DNA from: an uncultured delta proteobacterium
Lineage (GTDB): Bacteria; Myxococcota_A; Polyangia; Polyangiales; Polyangiaceae
Assembly: GCA_903892415.1 (NCBI GenBank)
Contig: CAITIQ010000230.1
Location: forward strand, 1 to 64,000
Length of the DNA stretch: 64,000 bases
Direction of reading: 5' to 3'
Part shown: piece by piece, positions 1 through 8,054 of the stretch
Layout of the letters: the number at the start of each line of letters is the position of its first letter
Position numbering within the stretch: position 1 is the first letter of the stretch
The notes under the pieces: generated by a model
Seen by the model: the letters and a program-made list of their open reading frames with translations, nothing else
What the model was told of the DNA's origin: nothing
The model's database searches: none
Made by a program: the position numbers and the translations under genes

Positions 1-2519
1 CCGAACAAGAAGGCGAGCTGCGCGTGCTCCTTCGGATCGTAGACGCGCAAGCCCTCCTCGAAGTGCATGCGGGCCAGCTCGAGGTTGCCACGCATCAGGT
101 GTGCGCCGCCGAGCCCCGTGCGTGCCACCAGCATGATGATCGACTGCTTGGTCAGCTCCGCGAGCTCGAGCAGGCGCTCACCCATCTCCTGGGCGCGCGG
201 GAAGTTTCCGCTCACTTCGGCGACCGTCCACAAGAACCAAAGCGCAGCAAATTGTAGGTCCGCTGCGCTGGCGCCAGCTTGCGTGCACAGCCGCCACAGA
301 TCGTCGGTGTGCGCCTTCACCTCGCCGGAGGCAAAGCCGGTCATCAACATGATCGGTGCGCCCAGCGTGACGCGCAGACTGAGTTCGCTGCGCAGTCGCT
401 CCGGCGAGTCCGGCAGTTGCTCCAAGACTGATAGGCCGCGGCGCAAGTGGCTGGCGGAGTCCACCAGCGCGAAGGCCCCGAGCGCAACTTGCCCCGCGAG
501 ATGCCATTCCGCCACAGCCTCAGCGGCCAAGCCAGCGGCGGTGAAATGATGGGCCACGACTTCGGGCGCGGTGTCACTGAAGTCCGCCTTCAGCGTCTTG
601 GCGACGGCGGCGTGGTAGTTGGTCTTGACGCTGCGCGGGAGCGACTCGTACGCGGCCTCTTGCAGCAGCGCGTGTTTGAATAGGTAGCCGCCCATCGGCG
701 GCTCGCCCTGGGCGTAGATCATGTCGCCCTCGGTGAGGTGCATGATCTCGCTGGCCAAGGTCGGTTCCACCGTCATCACCACCTTCTTCAGCAGCTGATT
801 GCTGAAGGCGCGGCCGAGGATGGAGCAAAGCTGGATCAGCGCCTTCCGCTGCGGAGAAACGCGATCGAGACGCGCCATCAGCGAGTCCTGCAGCGAGCTC
901 GGGATGGTGCCCGAGGCCTCGAGTACGTTCTGTGTGAGCTCCTCGGTAAAGAGCGGATTTCCGTCGGCGCGCGCGAGGATCTTGTCGACGAGCTCGCTCG
1001 TAATCGCGCGCTCGCCACGCAGGTTGTCGATGATGCCCAACATCGAGGCGCGCGGCAGCGGACCGAGCGAGATGTCGACGCGGCCCGGGGCGCGGAACTC
1101 GAGCGGCCCTCGCGTGGTGAGCACCAGGAGCACAGCCTCGGAGCCGATGGTCGAGCTGAAGTCGCGCAAGAATTCGAGCGTCGACTGATCCACCCAATGC
1201 AGATCCTCGGCCAGTACGAGGATCGGCTGATAGCGCGCGAGCTCGACAAGAACGCTCGAAAGTAGCCCGAGCGTGCGGGCGCGGCGGACCTGCGGTGATA
1301 GCGCGAGGGCTGGATATCGCTCGGCCGGAACGGTGAGCTTGAGGAAGGCCCCAAGCAGCTCCACCGCGTCCGGCGTGCACAGGCCCAAGGCGCCCAAGCC
1401 TGACTCCAATTGCGCCAGCTGCTGCGCCGGTTCGGAGGCGCTGTCGATGCTCCAATGATCGGCCAGCATGTCGCGCAGGGGGTGCAGCGGGCTGCTGGTG
1501 TGAAAGGGTGAACAGCGGCACGCCAAGTACACGCGCGAGTCACTGGCGAGCTTAGCCACGAGGGCCGCCGCCAAACGCGACTTGCCGAGGCCAGCCTCGC
1601 CGGAGATCACCACCACACGGCCGAGCCCCTCTTTGGCATTGGTCCAACATTGGGCCAGCGAGGCGAGCTCCGGATCCCGACCGACGATCGGCGTGCCGAC
1701 CAAGCTCCGGATCTGCTCGATGAACAGCGTGACGCGCGCCTCGCGCAACACCCGCCAAATGCGCCGCAGGTAGGCGATGCCTTTGAGCTCGTGTTGACCG
1801 AGATCCTCGTACAAGAAAGCGCCGCGGGTGAGTCGCAGCGTTTCATCGCTGATCACCAGGCTGTTCGGCTCGGCGAAGGCCTGCAGGCGCGCAGCGATGT
1901 TGGGCGTCGGACCGATCGCCAGTTGCTCGGTCGACTGTCCTCCGCCCATCGCACCGACCACGGTGGGTCCGGTGTGAATGCCGATTCGGACGGCGACCGT
2001 TGCGCCCAACTTCTGGCCCAAGGTCGCACCGATTCTTTTCACCGCCTCCACGATCTCGAGCCCAGCGAGAACCGCCCGACGGGCGTTGTCTTCGTGCGCC
2101 TTCGGGAAGCCGAAATAGACCAAGATGCCGTCGCCCAAGAGCTGGGCGACGTGGCCTTCGTACTTGCGAATCACCGCCTCGGATTCGGTCTGGAAGGCGA
2201 GCAGCAGGTGCCGCAGATCTTCCGGATCGAGCCGGCCGGACAACTCCGACGAACCCACGAGATCGGCGAACATCACGGTGAGCTGACGACGCTCGGTGCG
2301 ATTGATGCTGGGCGGCGGCGCAGTTGGCACCGGTGCCGCGAGCGGCGCCGGCGCTGCAGCTGCCGCCGGAGCAAACGGAGTCGCGCACTCGCTGCAGAAC
2401 TTCGCCGAGCGAGGGTTGAGCGAGCTGCAGCTGCCGCAGGCCTTCGGCATCGGGTTGCCGCACTCGTTGCAAAACCGACTTCGCTCTGGGGTCTCAGCGT
2501 GACAGGCGGGACACTCCAT
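1..2519 (-). CDS. Zinc-ribbon / class III adenylate cyclase / AAA ATPase regulator, 3' end outside the window
   Basis: The frame is open from the ATG at 2519 to the left edge, giving 839 codons without a stop, so the C-terminus is missing. The N-terminus has paired CxxC motifs (C3/C6, C17/C20, C28/C31, C42/C45), like double zinc ribbons. A class III nucleotide cyclase domain covers about residues 75-255, with metal-binding aspartates in MFADLVG (D87) and LLGDGILVYFG (D131) and the N-x-x-x-R pair in TPNIAARLQ (N208, R212). A P-loop GEAGLGKS follows at 308-315, with a Walker B-like LVLAEDLHW, and then a helical, TPR-like region. Known relatives are signalling proteins coupling cAMP synthesis to an AfsR/MalT-type STAND ATPase. 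Both cyclase metal ligands are present, so activity is plausible. Its ligand is unknown. Confidence 0.88.
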   Translation of the reverse strand, partial: MECPACHAETPERSRFCNECGNPMPKACGSCSSLNPRSAKFCSECATPFAPAAAAAPAPLAAPVPTAPPPSINRTERRQLTVMFADLVGSSELSGRLDPEDLRHLLLAFQTESEAVIRKYEGHVAQLLGDGILVYFGFPKAHEDNARRAVLAGLEIVEAVKRIGATLGQKLGATVAVRIGIHTGPTVVGAMGGGQSTEQLAIGPTPNIAARLQAFAEPNSLVISDETLRLTRGAFLYEDLGQHELKGIAYLRRIWRVLREARVTLFIEQIRSLVGTPIVGRDPELASLAQCWTNAKEGLGRVVVISGEAGLGKSRLAAALVAKLASDSRVYLACRCSPFHTSSPLHPLRDMLADHWSIDSASEPAQQLAQLESGLGALGLCTPDAVELLGAFLKLTVPAERYPALALSPQVRRARTLGLLSSVLVELARYQPILVLAEDLHWVDQSTLEFLRDFSSTIGSEAVLLVLTTRGPLEFRAPGRVDISLGPLPRASMLGIIDNLRGERAITSELVDKILARADGNPLFTEELTQNVLEASGTIPSSLQDSLMARLDRVSPQRKALIQLCSILGRAFSNQLLKKVVMTVEPTLASEIMHLTEGDMIYAQGEPPMGGYLFKHALLQEAAYESLPRSVKTNYHAAVAKTLKADFSDTAPEVVAHHFTAAGLAAEAVAEWHLAGQVALGAFALVDSASHLRRGLSVLEQLPDSPERLRSELSLRVTLGAPIMLMTGFASGEVKAHTDDLWRLCTQAGASAADLQFAALWFLWTVAEVSGNFPRAQEMGERLLELAELTKQSIIMLVARTGLGGAHLMRGNLELARMHFEEGLRVYDPKEHAQLAFLF

Positions 2520-2605
2520 CAGAGCCTCCGAACGACAACAAGCGATTGGCTTAGACGACGCACGGAGCCAGCAATACCGGTTCGAGCCGAGGAGCGCAAA
2601 TGCAG

Positions 2606-4426
2606 CTACAGTGGCCCGCGCGGAATACGTCCCTCGAAGATCGCCGCTCGCTGGTCGTTGTCGAAGGGTTGTCCAAACAGGTCTGGGTCCTGTTGCCGCA
2701 TGCGGAACAAGGTCAGGATGAAGCGCATGCGTTGCTCGAGCGAAGCCCAGTCCATGGCTCCCACTTCAACCTGCTCTGTGGGTGGACGGGGTGGAATGCC
2801 GGAAGCGCGTGCGACTCGGTACTCGATGCTGCTGAGCACGGTGCGCTCTGTCTTTGGGTGAAGCGCGTTGAAGCGCTCGAGCAAATCGCTGAGCTTTGGG
2901 CTGCGGATGGTTTGTAGGTCTGGCGGAATGGCTGGGACGCCCGGGTCTTGTGGGATCGGGTCCCCCAGGTGCAGGTCGCCGCACGGGAGCGGCATCGTCA
3001 TCAGAGCGTTGGTCGCAAAGATCTGCCACGCTCCACGCAGCTTGCGGGCGAGCGGCTGGAACAGCCGATCGATGTTCTCGTGCACTGACAATTCTGCCTC
3101 GGCCTTTTTGGCCAGGCCGTGAGCCCACTCGAGCACAAGGTCATCGAAGGGAGCGTCGATGCCGAGGCCGATGTAGTTCTGCAACCGCGTCTGCTCGTGC
3201 AGTCCGCCGGCGCCGTTGGCAAACAGCAAGAGCTCCGCTCGCTTCTGTTCATCGGTCTCGAACATCGCCTCGTACAAATGTTCGATCATCGCGCGCAGCA
3301 AGGCTTGTCCACCCTCGAGTTTGAAGCTCAGCGTGTGATTCTTCCACTCGACCACGTCGGGAGCGACGTCCCCGTCTTTGTAGCGGCCGAGCAGCTGCGC
3401 GAGCTTTTCGGGATCGCGCGGACTTCCGACTGGGAAGGTCTCTACGAAGTCTGCGCAAACTCCGGCCAGCTCGAGAAACACCAGGGTATTGCCGACCATC
3501 ACGGCCTCCGAAGAGTCCTTGATGATTTGGTCGATCTCCGCGAGCAAGCCATCCGCGAAGCCCTCGAGATCCAGCGCCTCGTCGAGCGCCTCCACCGCCA
3601 GCTTGAGCTCCCATGAGTCAAGCAACTTGCGAAAGACGCTCGGCACCTCATCCCCGCGGATGAATTGCCCAGCCGTCTTCGAGGCCCACGTTCCAAGCGT
3701 GCACCAGTTCATGTCTTTGGAGCTGGTGCGAGCGCGCAGCTCCTCCGAGATGTCGTGATAGCCCTGCGTGATGCGTAGGTTGCGCAAGGTTCGCTGCTCG
3801 GGGCTGAGCACGATCTTCATCACGTCCTCGGGGGCGGGCGTCTTGCGTGCGCCGCCCGGCGTGAAGACCAGCTCTCGCCCTTGCACCACCCGCCCGACGT
3901 TTTCGATCGTGATGATCTTTTGTTGCAGCGGCGCCGGGCGTCCGTCGCTCTCGGGCACGTTGGCATCCACCGCGTTCGGCAGGCCTACCGTGGCCTGCTC
4001 GCCGATGCGTCGCACCAGCGGCGCGATCAGGTCATTGAGCCAACCGAAAGGCCATTTCAGACTGATCGTCCCGATCCAACGCAGCCGCGTGGCATCACCG
4101 TCTTCGCTGAAGACGAGCCGGTCGTGGTAACGCACCAGCATCGTCTCTCCTTCGATCACAGCCTCGCGGTGCGGTTCGAACTTCGTCACCTCGTAGGGCA
4201 GGCTCGAGCTCAGCCGCAGCAGGTGCGGCAGCCGCTCGGCGACGGCGCGCGTGAACGGCCCGCCCTCCATCACGAACTTGGTGCCGAGGCGCACCGGGCC
4301 GGGCGTCAACTTCTCCGCGCGGAGTGAACGCGGATCCCAAAACGGGGCGTTGCTGAAGTCGGTTACGAACTCGAAGGAGGGGGCGAGCTTACGCGGCAAC
4401 CGCAGGGGAAACTCAAACGTCGGCAT
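2606..4426 (-). CDS. SRPBCC-like domain fused to an uncharacterised NWCT/HEQTRL-family domain
   Basis: 606 residues from the ATG at 4426, which has AAGG eight bases upstream; a TTG at 4465 is possible but less likely. Residues 1 to about 150 look like a START/polyketide-cyclase (SRPBCC) ligand-binding domain: FEFPLRLP at the start, then alternating strands up to a helix containing LNDLIAPLVRRIGEQA. The remaining 400 or so residues match the protein at 5402-6730. Shared blocks are LRNLRITQGYH, NWCTLGTWASKTAG, FIRGDE, LHEQTRL and a C-terminal DW-SL-RM-LFR-RQQ pattern. I do not know a named family for this part. The conserved Trp, Cys, His, Glu and Arg positions suggest an enzyme or ligand-binding core. 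It is transcribed after the methyltransferase at 4490, with a gap of about 60 bases, so the two probably form an operon. Confidence 0.8.
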   Translation of the reverse strand: MPTFEFPLRLPRKLAPSFEFVTDFSNAPFWDPRSLRAEKLTPGPVRLGTKFVMEGGPFTRAVAERLPHLLRLSSSLPYEVTKFEPHREAVIEGETMLVRYHDRLVFSEDGDATRLRWIGTISLKWPFGWLNDLIAPLVRRIGEQATVGLPNAVDANVPESDGRPAPLQQKIITIENVGRVVQGRELVFTPGGARKTPAPEDVMKIVLSPEQRTLRNLRITQGYHDISEELRARTSSKDMNWCTLGTWASKTAGQFIRGDEVPSVFRKLLDSWELKLAVEALDEALDLEGFADGLLAEIDQIIKDSSEAVMVGNTLVFLELAGVCADFVETFPVGSPRDPEKLAQLLGRYKDGDVAPDVVEWKNHTLSFKLEGGQALLRAMIEHLYEAMFETDEQKRAELLLFANGAGGLHEQTRLQNYIGLGIDAPFDDLVLEWAHGLAKKAEAELSVHENIDRLFQPLARKLRGAWQIFATNALMTMPLPCGDLHLGDPIPQDPGVPAIPPDLQTIRSPKLSDLLERFNALHPKTERTVLSSIEYRVARASGIPPRPPTEQVEVGAMDWASLEQRMRFILTLFRMRQQDPDLFGQPFDNDQRAAIFEGRIPRGPL

Positions 4427-4489
4427 CCGTTGAACCTTGCGCTGAGGGACCTGAGATGAGGTCAATCGCGCACGCTACCAGCGGACTCT

Positions 4490-5281
4490 TCAGCGTGGAA
4501 CGCCGAAGAAATAGGTGCCTCGGCCAAAGGGCGCGAAGCTGTAGGTCCCGTACTCCCAGCGGAAGCTATCTCCGAGTGGAGCGACCATCCCGAACAGGTC
4601 TTCCTTGGTGTACACGCGCAAGGTGCTCACGAGGCCGTCCCACGCACCTATCCCGAGCGCGACCGGCGAGAACCAGGTGAGCGCGGCTTTGGCCAAGCGG
4701 TCCTGCCGGGCGAGCAGCGGATTGGCGAGCAGGGCCGCCAAGCCGGCGGGCGCCATCGGTACCATGAAACGCAGCGGATTGCGCTCGAAGGCCTCGGCCA
4801 CGAAGATGCCCTTCGAGCCGGCGACCGCGTCAGCGAACATGGCTTTGGCGGTCGCGGGTGGAAAGTGGTGCAGGGCGTTGATGATCGTGCGCGCGCGACC
4901 TTTGCCGAGGGCCTCCGGTATGCGCGTCGCGTCCACCGATTCGCTCACGAAGTTGATCCAATCCGGATGCTGCTGACGAGCCCGCTGCCAAGCCTCGAGC
5001 CGGGGGTACAGATCGGTGAGCAAGAAGCGCGGTGGTTGCTTGCCTGCGCGCAGCAACTCCGAGGCGAGAATGGCCGCAGGGCCAGCCGCACCGGCGCACA
5101 GGTCGAGCACCTCGGGCGCGCCGCTCTGCTCGAGGAAGCGACCGAACGGCTCCACCAGCTCGGACAACACGCGTCCCCAGCGCAGCGTACGACTCAGCGT
5201 TTCCACCACCATTTCTCGGATGAAGGGCGGGGTCCACTCAGCATCGTTGAACTCGAACGCTTGGGTCCGGGGAAGCTCCAT
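4490..5281 (-). CDS. SAM-dependent methyltransferase, class I
   Basis: 263 residues if the ATG at 5281 is used; an in-frame ATG at 5290 is equally possible and neither has a clear ribosome site. Motif I is VLDLCAGAAGPAA (Asp then Gly-rich loop), followed by the acidic end of strand 2 in LLTDLYPRLEAW, and a later INALHHFP segment typical of the Asn/Asp-x-x-His-His region of small-molecule methyltransferases. This points to a Rossmann-fold enzyme acting on a small or lipid-like substrate; the substrate cannot be read from sequence. It lies between the two paralogous proteins at 2606-4426 and 5402-6730, and is probably co-transcribed with the former. That arrangement suggests a shared pathway. 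Confidence 0.85.
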   Translation of the reverse strand: MELPRTQAFEFNDAEWTPPFIREMVVETLSRTLRWGRVLSELVEPFGRFLEQSGAPEVLDLCAGAAGPAAILASELLRAGKQPPRFLLTDLYPRLEAWQRARQQHPDWINFVSESVDATRIPEALGKGRARTIINALHHFPPATAKAMFADAVAGSKGIFVAEAFERNPLRFMVPMAPAGLAALLANPLLARQDRLAKAALTWFSPVALGIGAWDGLVSTLRVYTKEDLFGMVAPLGDSFRWEYGTYSFAPFGRGTYFFGVPR

Positions 5282-5401
5282 GGCGCGCATCGTACGCGAG
5301 GGATGTGACGGCAACGAAACTTTGGGGCATTCTGGCGGCTTCGCTCGGACGCAGCCCCAGGACCGAAGCTACAGCGCGAGCGCTAGCCCATGAGGACGAC
5401 C

Positions 5402-6730
5402 ATGCAGACCGCACCGATCAGCACCAGCGACTGGCCCCCGTTGACCTTGGAGGAGCTCGAAAAGATCCTCGTTATCGAAGACGACCAACTGCGCAACCTG
5501 CGGGTGACGCTGGGCTATCACTCGCTCTCGCAACAACTGGGCGAGGTGCTCGGCTGTGACAACGCCAATTGGTGCACCTTCGCGGTGTGGGCCTCGCGGC
5601 AGGCTGGGATCATCATTCGCGGAGAAGTGGCAGGCATGGCTGCCGTGCGTGATTTCGTGGTTCGTCGCGACCGCGCCAGGGCGAATAAGCCGCACAAGCC
5701 ACACAAGTTGCGGAAGGTCTCGCCCTTCGCTGAAGAGGCCGCTCCGCCCGGAGCCCCGCCGGGCGCAGCTCCTCGCGATCCGAAGGATTGGGGCGCGTGG
5801 ACGCGCTGGCTGCGGCGGGCGCACAGCAATCATTGGAACGACGGTCGAGTAGGACCGCTGACGCTGATCCTCTTGGTGTTTGCATCCTTCAGCCGCGCGA
5901 CCAGCCAAGGCAACACCGACGTTTTTGAGGACATCGGCCGGCAGTTTTTGCCCTTCATCAAGCGTCTTCGTCACTCGAACTCGCTCGATGATCCGAAGAT
6001 GAAGGAGTTCCTATCCAAGCTCAATCCGCTGCCCGCGCGAGACGGCGGACAACAAGAGCTCAAAGTCGGTCTAGAACAATATTGGAAGGCCAAGCACACG
6101 ACCGACCCGGGCGAGCGCGCGCGCCTCATGCTCTACGCCAATTGCTGCGTCGGTTTTCACGAGCAGACACGCTTGGACGACGCGATCAGCCGCGCCGTCG
6201 ACACGCCGATCGACTATCTGCGGGACGATCTGGTGATGTGGTACACCTACGGCCTCGGCTCCAACGTGGTGATGCGTTCGCTGGTTGGGTGGCCGCTTCA
6301 CAGCGCCATTCGGCGAGCGCTGATCCCTACCGTCGAGTTCGTGGCCCAGCGCGTCTGGCAAGCGATCGCGACCGGCTGGGTGATGGAACTCTCGGTGCCA
6401 GGAGAGACCTTCACGCTCGGTCGCAATCTTCCGCCGCTGCCGACCGGTGCCTTCCCAATACCGCTGCGAGCCGAGGAGCTTCGTCCTATGGACGCCGATC
6501 TTTTCGCTTGGCTCAGCTTCGCCGCCCCCAACCGCCTGACCGGCACCGGGGCGCGCGATTGGACCAGCCTGCCCGAGCGGATGAACACCATCTGCAACTT
6601 GTTTCGCTCGCGCCAGCAACAACCATCGCTGTTCCGCGCGCCCTTCAGCGTCGAACAAACGGACGTCATTCATCGGGGTCTGGTCCCGGAGGGTTCGCTC
6701 GGCGGACCGCGGCTCGAGCCCACGGCCTGA
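5402..6730 (+). CDS. NWCT/HEQTRL-family protein, stand-alone paralogue
   Basis: 442 residues from the ATG at 5402, chosen because GAGG lies at 5392-5395; an upstream in-frame ATG at 5390 would add four residues. It aligns with the C-terminal two thirds of the protein at 2606-4426: LRNLRVTLGYH, NWCTFAVWASRQAG, IIRGE, FHEQTRL, and near the end DWTSLPERM, LFRSRQQ and LVPEG. It lacks the SRPBCC-like N-terminus. In place of one region of the paralogue it has a Lys/His- and Pro-rich stretch (about residues 95-125). No signal peptide or clear transmembrane helix is evident. The divergent orientation from the methyltransferase leaves a 120-base shared promoter region. Function unknown. Confidence 0.82.
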   Translation: MQTAPISTSDWPPLTLEELEKILVIEDDQLRNLRVTLGYHSLSQQLGEVLGCDNANWCTFAVWASRQAGIIIRGEVAGMAAVRDFVVRRDRARANKPHKPHKLRKVSPFAEEAAPPGAPPGAAPRDPKDWGAWTRWLRRAHSNHWNDGRVGPLTLILLVFASFSRATSQGNTDVFEDIGRQFLPFIKRLRHSNSLDDPKMKEFLSKLNPLPARDGGQQELKVGLEQYWKAKHTTDPGERARLMLYANCCVGFHEQTRLDDAISRAVDTPIDYLRDDLVMWYTYGLGSNVVMRSLVGWPLHSAIRRALIPTVEFVAQRVWQAIATGWVMELSVPGETFTLGRNLPPLPTGAFPIPLRAEELRPMDADLFAWLSFAAPNRLTGTGARDWTSLPERMNTICNLFRSRQQQPSLFRAPFSVEQTDVIHRGLVPEGSLGGPRLEPTA

Positions 6731-6776
6731 GCATCCGAGGCTTGCGCGGGCGCGAACAAAGGGTGAGGCTGCAACG

Positions 6777-8015
6777 ATGGCGCTCCTTGCTGCTCCTCAC
6801 CCCGCTCGCGGTCACGTTGCCGAGGGCTATCTGCCGGTGGCCAAGCTTTTTGCCGAGCAGCTCGCGCGCGGTGAGGAAGTTGGTGCGGCGTTCGCGGTCG
6901 AAAAGAATGGCGAGCGCGAGGTGGATCTCTACGGCGGTCTGGCCGACGTCGAGCGCAACCAACCTTGGCAAGCGGATACGCGGCTGGTGGTGTTCAGCGT
7001 CACCAAAGGCTTTGCGGCGATGGCGTTGCATCTGCTCGCCGACCGCGGCGTCTTTTCGTGGGACGAGCCGGTCGCGAGCTATTGGCCGGGCTTCGCGCAG
7101 GGCGGCAAGAGCCGCGTCACCGTGCGCTGTCTCGTCAACCACCGCGCGGGGCTTGCGGCGCTCGATCAAAAGTTGCAGCTCGAGGATTGTTTGGACGACG
7201 CGCGCTGGCCGATCGTGGTCGAGGCGCTCGAATCACAAAGGCCGCTGTGGCAGCCGGGCGAGGGCCAGGCCTACCACGCGGTGACCTTCGGCCTTTACGT
7301 GAAGGAGCTGTTCCACCGGCTCAGCGGCGTCTCGATCGGTGAGTTTTTGCGCCGCGAGCTGTTCGAGCCGGTGGAGTCGGACGCGCTCCTCGGTACCCCG
7401 GCGAGCGAAGACGAACGCGTGGCAACGCTTTACCCGCCGGAGAATTCGACGCGCCTCAAGCAGCTGGTCAAGACGCTGATTCTGACTCCCAATTCGAATG
7501 AAGCGCGCGTCGGGCGAGCGTTCCTCGGACGCAAGTCGCTGGTGCGCGCAGCCTTCGGCAACCCAGCGATGGGGGCGCGCGGGCTGATGGCCTACAACGA
7601 AGTTCCGGTGCGCCGGGCCGAGCTGCCGTGGGCCTCGGCGACGGCGAGCGCGCGCGGCGTCGCGCGGGCTTACAGCGTGTTCGCGAGCGGCGGAACGTAC
7701 GCAGGTCGGCGCCTTCTCAAAGAGCGCATCATCGCGCCGGTGCACGCGCGACAAGGTTGGTCGCAGCGCGACGGCGTGCTGCACAAAGCTCTCGGTTGGT
7801 CGCAGGGCTTTCTCAAAGAGGAGCAGGGCGTGTTCGGGCCGGCGCCGGAGGCTTTTGGTCACTCCGGGCTCGGTGGAGCGCTCGGTTGGTGTGATCCGGT
7901 GGCGCAGCTATCGCTCGGCTACGTGATGAACAAGCTTGATTGGCGGGTGCGCTCCCCTCGGGCGATGGCGCTGGTCAACGCGCTCTACCAATGTGAACCG
8001 GTACGCCGCTCGTAG
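6777..8015 (+). CDS. Serine hydrolase, beta-lactamase class C / family VIII esterase-like
   Basis: 412 residues from ATG 6777, with GAGG at 6765-6768. The acyl-enzyme motif SxxK is SVTK (S74, K77). It is followed by LVNHRAGL, typical of this fold after the first helical domain, a GQAYHAVTFG segment holding the candidate catalytic Tyr (about residue 163), and a C-terminal HSGLGG motif that replaces the KTG triad. Known relatives are EstB-type esterases, D-aminopeptidases and LACTB-like enzymes; true beta-lactamase activity is unlikely on these motifs alone. There is no obvious signal peptide, so it is probably cytoplasmic. It lies 46 bases after the NWCT/HEQTRL gene on the same strand and may be co-transcribed with it. 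Confidence 0.87.
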   Translation: MALLAAPHPARGHVAEGYLPVAKLFAEQLARGEEVGAAFAVEKNGEREVDLYGGLADVERNQPWQADTRLVVFSVTKGFAAMALHLLADRGVFSWDEPVASYWPGFAQGGKSRVTVRCLVNHRAGLAALDQKLQLEDCLDDARWPIVVEALESQRPLWQPGEGQAYHAVTFGLYVKELFHRLSGVSIGEFLRRELFEPVESDALLGTPASEDERVATLYPPENSTRLKQLVKTLILTPNSNEARVGRAFLGRKSLVRAAFGNPAMGARGLMAYNEVPVRRAELPWASATASARGVARAYSVFASGGTYAGRRLLKERIIAPVHARQGWSQRDGVLHKALGWSQGFLKEEQGVFGPAPEAFGHSGLGGALGWCDPVAQLSLGYVMNKLDWRVRSPRAMALVNALYQCEPVRRS

Positions 8016-8054
8016 CGAGCCCGGCCGCGCGCTCGGCCTGCTACAGTCGGCGCG

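Noticed and set aside
6777..8015. Classical beta-lactamase call for the serine hydrolase
   Set aside because: The SxxK is present but the YxN and KTG motifs are not typical; the esterase/peptidase family is the safer name.
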